A stretch of DNA of 53,310 bases from CBFHOS01 sp965657645 (GTDB lineage Bacteria; Pseudomonadota; Alphaproteobacteria; Puniceispirillales; Puniceispirillaceae): positions 1-53,310 of the forward strand of contig CBFHOS010000012.1 in NCBI GenBank assembly GCA_965657645.1, read 5' to 3'. The position numbers and the translations under genes are program-made. Shown in pieces: positions 44,309 through 52,797 of this stretch. Numbering within the stretch: position 1 is the stretch's first letter; each line of letters begins with the position of its first letter. A model generated the notes under the pieces. That model saw nothing but the letters and a program-made list of their open reading frames with translations, made no database searches and was not told the origin of the DNA.

Positions 44309-44647
44309 TTAGACAGCGTCGCCGCCTCTCTCGCCCGTTCGGATACGGATAGCTTCATCAATTGTCGAGATAAAAATTTTGCCATCGCCGATACGACCGG
44401 TCTGGGCAGCCTGTTGAATAGCGTCAACCACGCGCTCACACATAGATTCTTCGACAACAACTTCAATTTTCACCTTTGGCAGAAAATCCACCACATATTC
44501 CGCACCACGGTAAAGTTCGGTATGGCCCTTTTGACGGCCGAATCCCTTTGCTTCAAGGACAGTGATGCCCTGAATACCAACTTCGTGTAGTGCTTCTTTA
44601 ACTTCATCCAGCTTGAACGGCTTGATGATTGCTTCAATTTTTTTCAT
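44309..44647 (-). CDS. glnB: Nitrogen regulatory protein PII
   Basis: A 112-residue PII protein that senses 2-oxoglutarate and energy state and controls glutamine synthetase adenylylation and NtrB. MKKIEAIIKPFKLDEVKEAL is the family start, the T-loop holds uridylylation site Tyr51 (RGAEYVVDF), and the C-terminus ends in IRTGERGGDAV. ATG 44647 is chosen from the family start; the frame extends to 44773 without conserved residues. The next gene is glnA. Confidence 0.97.
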   Translation of the reverse strand: MKKIEAIIKPFKLDEVKEALHEVGIQGITVLEAKGFGRQKGHTELYRGAEYVVDFLPKVKIEVVVEESMCERVVDAIQQAAQTGRIGDGKIFISTIDEAIRIRTGERGGDAV

Positions 44648-45045
44648 CGTTTTGACTTTCTCAAAAAGGATGGCGTGACAAACCACGGAGGACTGCCCCA
44701 CCACATCGATAGGGCTACTGTGCGCGGGGAGGGCAGTGATGCAAGACCATTTGGATAGGACCAGTGGTGTCACGGCACGATTTTATTGTTTTTGCATAAA
44801 ATATAATCAATTTGATTAAAATTTAGGCACTCAACGTAAGGCGTGATCAGGGGGCTGTTTTTCGGCATTTAATTGGCCAAAAACGACTGCTGGAACTGGC
44901 TTTCACGGCTTTGACGCAATTAAGTGCAATTATCCTCAATTTCTTGACCAAAACGAGCTTGCAAGCTTGCATGGCTTAGACTATGTTCCCCGCAACTTGA
45001 AGGCCGAACCGGTGCCAATGGCGCGGTGTGACGTTTTTAATTGAT
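44648..45045. other. Non-coding region upstream of glnB and tRNA-His (398 bp)
   Basis: No credible gene. It contains a perfect palindrome TAATCAA-T-TTGATTA at 44805-44819, about 160 bp before glnB, that may be a regulator site. I looked for and did not find a good sigma54 (GG-N10-GC) promoter before glnB. A CAAGCTTG-rich stretch near 44955-44970 and the tRNA promoter must lie in the right half. Confidence 0.5.
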
Positions 45046-45046
45046 G

Positions 45047-45123
45047 GCGGGTGTAGCTCAGTTGGTTAGAGCGCCAGTTTGTGGCATTGGAGGTCGCCGG
45101 TTCAATTCCGGTCACTCGCCCCA
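45047..45123 (+). tRNA. tRNA-His (anticodon GTG)
   Basis: Acceptor GCGGGTG pairs with CACTCGC; the discriminator is C and CCA is encoded. The anticodon stem CCAGT/ATTGG encloses TTGTGGC, anticodon GTG at 45081-45083. A G at 45046 can be the extra G-1 that pairs with C73, the tRNA-His identity element. Confidence 0.95.
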
Positions 45124-45243
45124 CTTTCTGGGTTTCCTTTAGGGGTGATTGCCCCAGCTAACGGGGGAGCCAGAAACCTTGGATTGCGGTTACCGTTAAT
45201 CTAAGGGGTGCGATCTTTAGTGATTGCATGGCGTTGAGTATGT

Positions 45244-45328
45244 GCGGGCGTGGCGGAATTGGTAGACGCGCTGGTTTTAGGTACCAGTGGCGAAAGTCGT
45301 GGGGGTTCAAGTCCCTCCGCCCGCACCA
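45244..45328 (+). tRNA. tRNA-Leu (anticodon TAG)
   Basis: Acceptor GCGGGCG pairs with CGCCCGC, discriminator A, CCA encoded. The anticodon stem CTGGT/ACCAG encloses TTTAGGT, anticodon TAG. A long variable arm (class II) is present, as expected for Leu. Confidence 0.95.
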
Positions 45329-45352
45329 TTCAACAAATAGTGATAACCGTTA

Positions 45353-45371
45353 GGCGCTGCAATCCAGCGCC
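45353..45371 (+). other. Hairpin between tRNA-Leu and tig
   Basis: GGCGCTG and CAGCGCC form a 7-bp stem with a 5-base loop and no T-run. A second palindrome, CGGCCA-T-TGGCCG (45394-45406), lies 24 bases before the tig start. They may be processing or translation-control structures. Confidence 0.5.
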
Positions 45372-45429
45372 ATTGACCAATTACAATATGGACCGGCCAT
45401 TGGCCGAACATTAGAGGATTTATCGTTCG

Positions 45430-46947
45430 ATGAATATTTCCGAGACCAAAGCTGAAGGCCTTGTGCGCGAATTCGCGATCACCATTACCGCAGCTGAAAT
45501 CGAGACTGAGGTCAATCAAAAGCTAGCCGAATTGGCAAAGACCGTGAATATGCCCGGTTTTCGTCCTGGCAAAGTGCCAATGGCCGTGGTGAAATCACGC
45601 TTTGGTCCACAGGTTCAAGGCGACGCAATCAAAGCGGCGCTGGACGAAGGTGCTCGCCAAGCAATCGAAGGCAATGACCTGCGTCTTGCCAGCCAGCCAT
45701 CAGTTGACATCAAGTCATATGAAGAAGGCAAAGACCTTGAGGCATCACTGGCCTGTGAAATCATGCCAGCCATTGCAATGCCTGATCTTGCCAAGTTGAA
45801 GATTGAGCGTCCTACTCTGGAGGCTGGCGACAGCGAAGTTGATGAGGCGCTAAAGACAATTGCAGATGGTAACCGCCCAACCAACGAAGTCACATCTGGC
45901 CGTGCGGCAAAGAATGGCGACATTGTTGTTATCGATTTTCTGGGCAAGCTTGACGGTGAGCCATTTGAAGGCGGTGCCGCTGATGGTCATTCGCTGGAGC
46001 TTGGATCAAACAGCTTTATTCCCGGTTTTGAAGAGGGCCTAGTTGGCGCCAAAGCTGGTGACAAGCTAGACGTTAACGTGACGTTCCCTGCTGAATATCA
46101 GGCCGCACATCTCGCCGGTAAAGACGCAGTCTTTGAGGTTACTGTCAATGAATTGCGTGAGCCGGGTGAGGCCGTGATTGATGACGTTCTTGCTGAGCGC
46201 CTTGGTTTTGAAAATCTTGATGGCCTGAAGACAGCTGTTAAGGAGCAGATCAATTCACAGCACGCTACTGCATTGCGTCAGGCGCTAAAGAAGAACGTTC
46301 TTGATGCGCTTGCTGATGGTGAGGCATTTGATGTGCCGCCGTCATTGCTGAAAAGTGAGTATGAGTCAGTGGCACGGGCGATGAACCCATCTGCACCAGA
46401 GCCACACAACCATGACCACGACCACGACCATGACCATGATCACGATCATCCGGCGGTTGATGAGGGCATGGATGATGCGGCTAAAGAAGAAGCCAAAACA
46501 GTGGCAACACGCCGCGTTCGCCTTGGTCTTCTGCTTACTGAAATTGGCCGTGAGAATAACATCGAGGTTGGTGAAGAAGACACCCGCCGCGCCGTACTTG
46601 ACGAAGCACGCCGTTATCCTGGGCAAGAGCAGATGGTTCTGGAATATTTCCAAAAGAACCCAGAAGCCATGCAACAGCTAGCCGGCCCAATCTTTGAAGA
46701 CAAGACCATCGACTTCATCATGGAAATGGCCAAAGTGACTGACGTCGAGACTGACGTTGAGACGCTTTATAAGGCGCCTGAAGAAGAGGCAAAGCCAGCC
46801 GCGAAGAAGTCTGCAAGAAAGCAGCCGCGAAGAAGGCAGCTGCGAAAAAGCCAGCAGCAAAGAAAGCAGCGGCTAAAAAGCCAGCGGCAAAGAAGGCTGC
46901 TAAAAAGAGCTAATAGCTGGGTCCTGCATCCATCTGCGCCGAAATAG
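45430..46947 (+). CDS. tig: Trigger factor (chaperone, peptidyl-prolyl isomerase) with a frameshifted tail
   Basis: Ribosome-associated chaperone. The ribosome-docking motif GFRPGKVP is at residues 43-50. The FKBP-type PPIase domain (about 155-245) shows GDIVVIDFLGKLDGEPFEGG and SFIPGFEEGL. The C-terminal chaperone arms follow. Two oddities: a His-Asp repeat at residues 326-340, and a tail that turns Arg/Gln-rich after KSARKQP. Reading one base back from about 46821 gives the usual Ala/Lys-rich tail (AAKKAAAKKPAAKKA type) ending at a TAA at 46911-46913, so one base seems to be missing near 46813-46820. As the sequence stands the frame runs to 46947. clpP and clpX follow, a conserved order. 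Confidence 0.93.
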   Translation: MNISETKAEGLVREFAITITAAEIETEVNQKLAELAKTVNMPGFRPGKVPMAVVKSRFGPQVQGDAIKAALDEGARQAIEGNDLRLASQPSVDIKSYEEGKDLEASLACEIMPAIAMPDLAKLKIERPTLEAGDSEVDEALKTIADGNRPTNEVTSGRAAKNGDIVVIDFLGKLDGEPFEGGAADGHSLELGSNSFIPGFEEGLVGAKAGDKLDVNVTFPAEYQAAHLAGKDAVFEVTVNELREPGEAVIDDVLAERLGFENLDGLKTAVKEQINSQHATALRQALKKNVLDALADGEAFDVPPSLLKSEYESVARAMNPSAPEPHNHDHDHDHDHDHDHPAVDEGMDDAAKEEAKTVATRRVRLGLLLTEIGRENNIEVGEEDTRRAVLDEARRYPGQEQMVLEYFQKNPEAMQQLAGPIFEDKTIDFIMEMAKVTDVETDVETLYKAPEEEAKPAAKKSARKQPRRRQLRKSQQQRKQRLKSQRQRRLLKRANSWVLHPSAPK

Positions 46948-47002
46948 CGCGGCAAAATAACGCGAAAGTGATCTTTTTGGAGCACTATCAGCGGAAAAAT
47001 AC

Positions 47003-47033
47003 AAAAGGGTTCAAGTTCTGCTTGAACCCTTTT
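47003..47033 (+). terminator. Rho-independent terminator of tig
   Basis: AAAAGGGTTCAAG and CTTGAACCCTTTT form a perfect 13-bp stem with a 5-base loop, ending in TTTT. The 3' arm overlaps the -35 of the clpP heat-shock promoter. Confidence 0.8.
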
Positions 47034-47050
47034 CACTACTCCCCATATAG
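47021..47050 (+). promoter_or_regulatory. Heat-shock (RpoH) promoter of clpP
   Basis: CTTGAA at 47021-47026, a 14-base spacer, then CCCCATATAG at 47041-47050: a close match to the sigma32 consensus. It is about 72 bp upstream of the clpP ATG. Confidence 0.8.
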
Positions 47051-47121
47051 TCTCGATGAACACATAGCGGCCCAGTCGGGTCGGCGAGACTTACCCTAAC
47101 GGGCCCTGCAAGGAGCATAAA

Positions 47122-47748
47122 ATGAACGAGTTTGATCAGACCAGTGCCTATTTGGTTCCGACAGTTGTCGAGCAGACTAACCGCGGGGAACGTGCCTACG
47201 ATATTTATTCGCGGCTGTTGAAAGAACGCATTATTTTTCTAAATGGTCCGATCGATGACAATGTTGCATCGCTGATTTGTTCACAATTACTGTTCCTTGA
47301 GTCAGAAAATCCGACCAAAGATATCTCCATGTATATCAATTCGCCGGGCGGTATCGTGACCTCTGGTCTCGCCATTTATGACACTATGGAATATATCCGC
47401 CCTGACGTTTCGACTGTGTGCATGGGGCAGGCCGCCTCGATGGGGTCCCTGTTATTACAGGCCGGTGCCGCTGGAAAGCGTTACTCACTGCCAAATGCGC
47501 GCATTATGACGCACCAGCCAAGTGGCGGCTTTTCTGGTCAGGCTACTGATATTGAAATCCACGCCAAGGAAATCCTTGATCTGCGTGGGCGGTTGAACGG
47601 TATCTATGAAAAGCATACCGGCAAGACGCTGAAGCAAGTTGAAAAAATCATGGAACGCGACACGTTTATGACAGCCGATGTGGCCAAAGACTTTGGTCTG
47701 ATTGACATGGTTGTGGAAAAACGCCCGGCTGCGCCAACCGAAGAGTAA
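47122..47748 (+). CDS. clpP: ATP-dependent Clp protease proteolytic subunit
   Basis: A 208-residue serine peptidase forming the barrel of ClpXP/ClpAP. The catalytic triad is Ser106 (AASMGS), His131 (MTHQPSGG) and Asp180 (ERDTFM), with the same spacing as in E. coli. A short N-terminal propeptide is likely. AAGGAG precedes the ATG. It has its own heat-shock promoter candidate and is followed by clpX. Confidence 0.97.
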   Translation: MNEFDQTSAYLVPTVVEQTNRGERAYDIYSRLLKERIIFLNGPIDDNVASLICSQLLFLESENPTKDISMYINSPGGIVTSGLAIYDTMEYIRPDVSTVCMGQAASMGSLLLQAGAAGKRYSLPNARIMTHQPSGGFSGQATDIEIHAKEILDLRGRLNGIYEKHTGKTLKQVEKIMERDTFMTADVAKDFGLIDMVVEKRPAAPTEE

Positions 47749-47779
47749 AACGGCCCGAAAAATGCATAAGGTCGTGATG

Positions 47780-47829
47780 TGACCTGAACGATGACTGAAT
47801 TTTGTTGATCGTTTTAGTGTGACAGGTCA
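47780..47829. other. Nested inverted repeats between clpP and clpX
   Basis: Outer arms TGACCTG and CAGGTCA enclose inner arms AACGAT and ATCGTT, in the 154-bp gap before clpX. There is no T-run. It could be an mRNA structure or a protein site; the clpX promoter may also lie here. Confidence 0.4.
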
Positions 47830-47902
47830 AACTGAGAAAAATATGGATTGGTGTTGATATAGCCAGTCAAACGATGTGATAGCGAAGGCGAGGAGCCTGA
47901 TA

Positions 47903-49165
47903 ATGGCAAAAACAGATGATGGCGATAAAGACACCCTGTTTTGTTCCTTCTGCGGCAAGAGCCAGCACGAAGTAAGAAAGCTGATCGCTGGCCCGACTGT
48001 GTTCATTTGTGATGAATGTGTCGAGCTGTGCATGGATATCATCCGCGAAGAGCATAAGACCTCATTGCCGAAAGGCCATGATGGGGTGCCAACGCCTGCT
48101 GATATTAACAATGTTCTTGACGAATATGTGATTGGCCAGTCCCGCGCCAAGCGGATGCTATCTGTTGCCGTGCACAATCATTACAAGCGTCTGGCAAATG
48201 CTGGCAAAACCGGTGATGTTGAGATTTCAAAATCAAACATCCTGCTGGTTGGTCCAACTGGTTGCGGCAAGACTTTGCTTGCCCAGACACTTGCCCGGAT
48301 GCTGGACGTTCCTTTCACTATGGCTGATGCCACAACATTGACCGAGGCTGGTTATGTTGGTGAGGACGTTGAGAATATTATCCTAAAACTGTTGCAGGCC
48401 GCCGATTACAACGTAGAGCGGGCCCAGCGCGGTATCGTCTATATTGACGAAGTTGATAAAATTTCGCGCAAATCAGACAACCCGTCCATCACCCGCGATG
48501 TGTCTGGTGAAGGTGTTCAGCAGGCATTGCTGAAAATCATGGAAGGCACTGTTGCCTCGGTTCCGCCGCAAGGTGGGCGCAAGCATCCACAGCAGGAATT
48601 TCTGCAAGTGGATACAACCAATATCCTGTTCATCTGCGGTGGTGCATTTGCCGGTCTGGACAAGTTGATCGCTGGCCGTGATAGCGGTGTTGGCATCGGC
48701 TTTGGCGCCGAAGTCCGCTCGCCGGATGAGCGTAAAATCGGTGAGCTATTGTCATCGCTAGAGCCTGAGGATCTAATCAAATTCGGCCTAATCCCTGAAT
48801 TTGTTGGCCGTTTACCAGTGATTGCAACGCTTGAGGACCTTGATGAAGAGGCCCTAATCCGGATCCTGACAGAGCCAAAGAATTCGCTCGTAAAGCAGTA
48901 TCAAAAGCTGTTTGAGATGGATGATGTGGCGTTGGAATTCCGTGATGACGCGCTAACTGCGATTGCCCGCAAGGCGATTGCCCGGAAAACCGGTGCTCGT
49001 GGTCTGCGTTCGATCCTCGAAAACATCCTGATGGAACCAATGTTCGATATCCCAACAGCGGGCGATATCGAAGAAGTGGTGATCAATGCTGATGTGGTCG
49101 ATGAAGGATCTGCGCCGCTCGTGGTTCATTCCAAAAAAGCCAAAGGCGCTGAGAAAAGCGCTTAA
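47903..49165 (+). CDS. clpX: ATP-dependent Clp protease ATP-binding subunit
   Basis: A 420-residue AAA+ unfoldase. The N-terminal zinc domain has CSFCGKS and CDECVELC. Walker A is GPTGCGKT (117-124), Walker B VYIDEVDK, and the ClpP-docking IGF loop is at 265-267 (GVGIGFGAE). GAGGAG precedes the ATG at 47903; the upstream in-frame start at 47876 lacks family residues. In Caulobacter ClpXP degrades CtrA, which is also encoded in this window. Confidence 0.97.
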   Translation: MAKTDDGDKDTLFCSFCGKSQHEVRKLIAGPTVFICDECVELCMDIIREEHKTSLPKGHDGVPTPADINNVLDEYVIGQSRAKRMLSVAVHNHYKRLANAGKTGDVEISKSNILLVGPTGCGKTLLAQTLARMLDVPFTMADATTLTEAGYVGEDVENIILKLLQAADYNVERAQRGIVYIDEVDKISRKSDNPSITRDVSGEGVQQALLKIMEGTVASVPPQGGRKHPQQEFLQVDTTNILFICGGAFAGLDKLIAGRDSGVGIGFGAEVRSPDERKIGELLSSLEPEDLIKFGLIPEFVGRLPVIATLEDLDEEALIRILTEPKNSLVKQYQKLFEMDDVALEFRDDALTAIARKAIARKTGARGLRSILENILMEPMFDIPTAGDIEEVVINADVVDEGSAPLVVHSKKAKGAEKSA

Positions 49166-49507
49166 CGGCAAACCAATCCCGCGATAATGGCAGGGCGGTG
49201 ACGTCCTTGTGCGTCCTGTCTCAATTGGGGCAGGGCGGGTCGCCATGGTTTTTTTGAAAATCTGAATACGCTGGCCTATCACCATCACAAAAATAGCCCA
49301 TGGTGGCGAAATGCCACACCGCGTTAAATCCTTAATTTCCTGTGTTTTTCATGGTTTTTCGCAATTTTTTGCGTTTTAAGAAGTAAATTACACGAAAACG
49401 CCGCGTTTCGGTTGAAAGTGAAATTTATAAATCCCATATCCGTACTGTAAGATTTACGCTTTCCCAGATCCCTTCCGGGATGCCTATTTGTTGATTTGGA
49501 GACGATA
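49166..49507. other. Intergenic region clpX-lon (342 bp)
   Basis: No gene seen. It contains a short GGCGGGTCGCC hairpin followed by ATGG and seven T (about 49236-49255), a possible clpX terminator, a hairpin GTGGC/GCCAC near 49303-49318, and the lon heat-shock promoter near its 3' end. Confidence 0.5.
49411..49440 (+). promoter_or_regulatory. Heat-shock (RpoH) promoter candidate of lon
   Basis: GTTGAAA at 49411-49417, a 15-base spacer, and CCCATATC at 49433-49440 fit the sigma32 consensus. The lon ATG is about 68 bp downstream. Confidence 0.65.
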
Positions 49508-51931
49508 ATGTCTGATGCGCCGATGAGTGATGCCAAAGTGATTTCCCTGCCTGTGCTACCGCTTCGCGATATTGTGGTATTTCCACATATGATCGTGCCG
49601 CTATTTGTCGGGCGTGATAAATCCATCAAGGCGCTAGAGGCTGTCATGGCCGAGGACAAACAGATCATTCTGGTCACCCAAACCGAGGCTGATCTTGAGG
49701 ATCCGGGCGCGGATAGCCTGTACCAAACCGGTACTGTTGGCTCCATTCTGCAATTGCTAAAGCTGCCTGATGGCGCGGTTAAGGTGCTGGTTGAAGGTGG
49801 TGAGCGGGTGCATATCCACCCCGATACATTGAATTCGGATGCGGGATATCTGTCTGTTGAGGCCCATACTGCCGAGCAATTTGGCGATCAGGGTGCCGAT
49901 ACGACCGGTCTGGTTCGCGCCACCGTTCAGCAATTTGAGCAATATATCAAATTCAACAAGAAGATCGCATCCGAGGTGCTAAACGCTGTCGAGCAGGTCG
50001 ATGAAGCCGATAAAATTGCCGATATGATTGCGTCGCATCTAGCGATTAAAATCGCGGAAAAGCAGGAATTGCTTGATCAACTCAATATCCATGAGCGGCT
50101 AGAGCGCGTGTTCGCGCTGATGGAAGGCGAGATTGGGGCGTTGCAGGTAGAAAAGCGTGTACGCAATCGGGTTAAGCGCCAGATGGAAAAGACCCAGCGC
50201 GAATATTATCTGAATGAGCAAATGAAGGCGATTCAGAAGGAATTAGGCGACGGCGAAGATGGCGGCAACGAGATGGAAGAGCTGGAAAAGGCTCTCGCTG
50301 ATCTTAAAATGCCAAAGGCCGCGCGTGAAAAGGCCGATGCAGAGCTAAAGAAGCTCAAAAACATGGGGCCAATGAGCGCCGAGGCCACTGTTGTCCGCAA
50401 TTATCTCGATTGGATTCTGGCTCTGCCATGGAAAAAGGCCAGCCGCCTGAAAAAAGATATCTCTGTCGCGCGTGAAATTCTCGATGCAGATCATTACGGT
50501 CTGGACAAGGTAAAAGACCGAATCATCGAATTTCTGGCTGTGCAACAGCGCACCAAGTCGATGAAAGGCCCAATCCTGTGTTTGGTTGGACCCCCGGGTG
50601 TTGGTAAAACATCGCTCGGCAAATCTATTGCCCGCGCGACCGGCCGTAAATATGTGCGCATGGCGCTTGGCGGTGTGCGTGATGAAGCGGAAATCAGGGG
50701 CCATCGCCGGACATATATCGGGTCGATGCCGGGGAAGATTGTTCAAGGCATGAAAAAGGCCGAGACCAATAACCCGCTATTCCTGCTTGATGAGATCGAC
50801 AAGCTGGGCGCTGATTGGCGTGGTGATCCGACATCTGCATTGCTAGAGGTTCTGGATCCGGCGCAGAATAACAGCTTCCAAGACCATTACATGGAAGTCG
50901 ATTTTGACCTTTCGAACGTGATGTTTATCACAACCGCGAACACCCTTAACATGCCCCAGCCGTTGCTGGACCGCATGGAGGTGATCCGTCTGTCTGGTTA
51001 TACCGAAGATGAAAAGCTGGAAATTGCCAAGCGTCACCTGATCGAGCGCCAGATCGAAGATCACGGTCTAAAAGCCGGTGAGCTGACCATTACCGATGAG
51101 GCATTGCGGGCGACCATCCAGAAATACACCCGCGAGGCAGGGGTACGTAACCTAGAGCGTGAAATTGCCAAGATTGCCCGTAAAACGGTGACGGCCATTG
51201 TTCAGGGCAAGCATACCAGCATTGTTGTGACGCCAGAAAATATTGAAGAATTTCTGGGAGTTATCCGCTTCCGTCACAGTGAAATCGAAGAAGATGATCA
51301 GATTGGTGTGACCACAGGTCTGGCCTGGACCGAGGTTGGCGGCGAATTGCTCCAAATCGAGGCAGTGCGTGTGCCGGGTAAGGGCAAGGTAACGGCCACG
51401 GGTAAATTGGGCGATGTGATGAAGGAATCCATTCAGGCAGCTGAATTCTTTATCAAGTCGCGGGCGTCTGCCTATGGCATTGATCTGTCTGATTTGGCGC
51501 AACATGATCTGCATGTGCATGTACCAGAAGGCGCAACACCAAAGGATGGGCCGTCTGCTGGTGTGGCAATGGCGACATCTATCATTTCTGCGGTAACCGG
51601 CATCGCCGTTCGCCGTGATGTGGCGATGACTGGCGAAATTACCCTGCGCGGACGTGTGCTACCGATCGGCGGATTAAAAGAAAAGCTGTTGGCGGCACTG
51701 CGTGGTGGGCTGAAAACCGTACTTATTCCGAAAGAGAATGAGAAAGATTTGGCCGAAATCCCAGACAATGTGAAAGAGGGGCTGACGATTATTCCTGTCG
51801 CGATGGTCGATGAGGCTTTGTCGGTTGCCCTCGTAGAGGAGCCGTTGCCAAACGCCATCGCCAAAGGTCAGGCCGCAGCCGTTTCAAATACCGATCCGGG
51901 CGCGAGTGGTGACGAGATCGTTGCGCATTAG
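49508..51931 (+). CDS. lon: ATP-dependent protease Lon
   Basis: An 807-residue AAA+ serine protease. N-terminal substrate domain (VLPLRDIVVFPHM), ATPase with Walker A GPPGVGKT (361-368), and a protease domain with Ser683 (KDGPSAGVAM) and Lys726 (GGLKEKLLAA), spaced as in E. coli. GGAG precedes the ATG at 49508; a TTG four codons earlier is the alternative. Lon removes misfolded proteins and, in alphaproteobacteria, cell-cycle factors such as CcrM and DnaA. hupB follows, as in many relatives. Confidence 0.97.
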   Translation: MSDAPMSDAKVISLPVLPLRDIVVFPHMIVPLFVGRDKSIKALEAVMAEDKQIILVTQTEADLEDPGADSLYQTGTVGSILQLLKLPDGAVKVLVEGGERVHIHPDTLNSDAGYLSVEAHTAEQFGDQGADTTGLVRATVQQFEQYIKFNKKIASEVLNAVEQVDEADKIADMIASHLAIKIAEKQELLDQLNIHERLERVFALMEGEIGALQVEKRVRNRVKRQMEKTQREYYLNEQMKAIQKELGDGEDGGNEMEELEKALADLKMPKAAREKADAELKKLKNMGPMSAEATVVRNYLDWILALPWKKASRLKKDISVAREILDADHYGLDKVKDRIIEFLAVQQRTKSMKGPILCLVGPPGVGKTSLGKSIARATGRKYVRMALGGVRDEAEIRGHRRTYIGSMPGKIVQGMKKAETNNPLFLLDEIDKLGADWRGDPTSALLEVLDPAQNNSFQDHYMEVDFDLSNVMFITTANTLNMPQPLLDRMEVIRLSGYTEDEKLEIAKRHLIERQIEDHGLKAGELTITDEALRATIQKYTREAGVRNLEREIAKIARKTVTAIVQGKHTSIVVTPENIEEFLGVIRFRHSEIEEDDQIGVTTGLAWTEVGGELLQIEAVRVPGKGKVTATGKLGDVMKESIQAAEFFIKSRASAYGIDLSDLAQHDLHVHVPEGATPKDGPSAGVAMATSIISAVTGIAVRRDVAMTGEITLRGRVLPIGGLKEKLLAALRGGLKTVLIPKENEKDLAEIPDNVKEGLTIIPVAMVDEALSVALVEEPLPNAIAKGQAAAVSNTDPGASGDEIVAH

Positions 51932-52056
51932 CAATTTACGAATTGGAGAGGTTTGCTGGGTTTTTTTTTAAAAAATGCAGTTTTTAGCTAGCGTTTCTTT
52001 GGAAATGATGTAGTTTCGTAACCAACATATATTCCAACCTAACCATGGGGGTTCCT

Positions 52057-52332
52057 ATGAACAAAAATGATCTTGTATCTTCTGTTGCTGACGCGTCTGG
52101 CCTATCAAAGGCTGATTCTGGCCGTGCGGTTGATGCCGTATTTGCTAGCATCGAAGCAGCGTTGAAATCTGGTGGCGACGTTCGTATCGTTGGCTTTGGT
52201 ACGTTTTCTGTAGCGCAACGCGCTGCCACAACAGGTCGCAACCCGCGGACTGGTGAGACTATTCAAATTAAAGCGTCGAAGCAGCCTAAGTTTAAGGCTG
52301 GCGCACCGCTAAAAGAAGCTGTTAACAGCTAA
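52057..52332 (+). CDS. hupB: Nucleoid protein HU
   Basis: A 91-residue HU protein: MNKNDLVSSVADASGLSKAD at the start, VGFGTFSV, and the DNA-clamping arm GRNPRTGETI. It bends and compacts DNA. ATG 52057 is chosen from the family start; the frame begins at 52045. Its place after lon is conserved. Confidence 0.96.
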   Translation: MNKNDLVSSVADASGLSKADSGRAVDAVFASIEAALKSGGDVRIVGFGTFSVAQRAATTGRNPRTGETIQIKASKQPKFKAGAPLKEAVNS

Positions 52333-52350
52333 ATTTTGCTATCTTTTTTG

Positions 52351-52384
52351 ACGCCGGCCCGATATAAGGGTCGGCGTTAACTTT
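52351..52384 (+). terminator. Candidate terminator of hupB
   Basis: ACGCCGGCCC and GGGTCGGCGT form a 10-position stem (one mismatch) with a 7-base loop, followed by a short T-containing stretch. Confidence 0.6.
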
Positions 52385-52453
52385 GTCTAATGTAAATGAG
52401 GAAGGGGTACCCTTTCGGTTATGTTAGCCAAAGACGCCTAAAATGGTAAAATG

Positions 52454-52529
52454 GGGTGGTTAGCTCAGCTGGGAGAGCAACTCGTTTACACCGAGTAGGT
52501 CGGGGGTTCGAGCCCCTCACCACCCACCA
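52454..52529 (+). tRNA. tRNA-Val (anticodon TAC)
   Basis: Acceptor GGGTGGT pairs with ACCACCC, discriminator A, CCA encoded. The anticodon stem ACTCG/CGAGT encloses TTTACAC, anticodon TAC. D and T arms are normal. Confidence 0.96.
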
Positions 52530-52602
52530 TTTACCCGATATGCAGGCGGTATACCGCCAGAATGACTAGTGCAGTCACAAGTAAGTCTGGAACCGCGATA
52601 AG

Positions 52603-52628
52603 ATGAGCCTCAGGGCTCATTTTTTTTG
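52603..52628 (+). terminator. Rho-independent terminator downstream of tRNA-Val
   Basis: ATGAGCC and GGCTCAT form a 7-bp stem with a TCAG loop, followed by seven or more T. The 73 bases between the tRNA and this hairpin hold no gene I recognise. Confidence 0.8.
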
Positions 52629-52797
52629 CTTAAAATTCATCAATGCGGCCGCAAATATGCGCAAGAATAACAGCAAGAATCACAGCTATAACCATAGTGT
52701 TTCAGCGGTCTTTTAAAAACTTATGTAAATACCTAGAATAAAGTGAAATTACGCACTTGCGTGTGCCTGCGGCATTGATTATAAACCGTGCTGTAGC

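Noticed and set aside
44700..44800. Possible sigma54 promoter before glnB (TGGTCTTGCA)
   Set aside because: The TTGCA is present but there is no GG at the required distance upstream.
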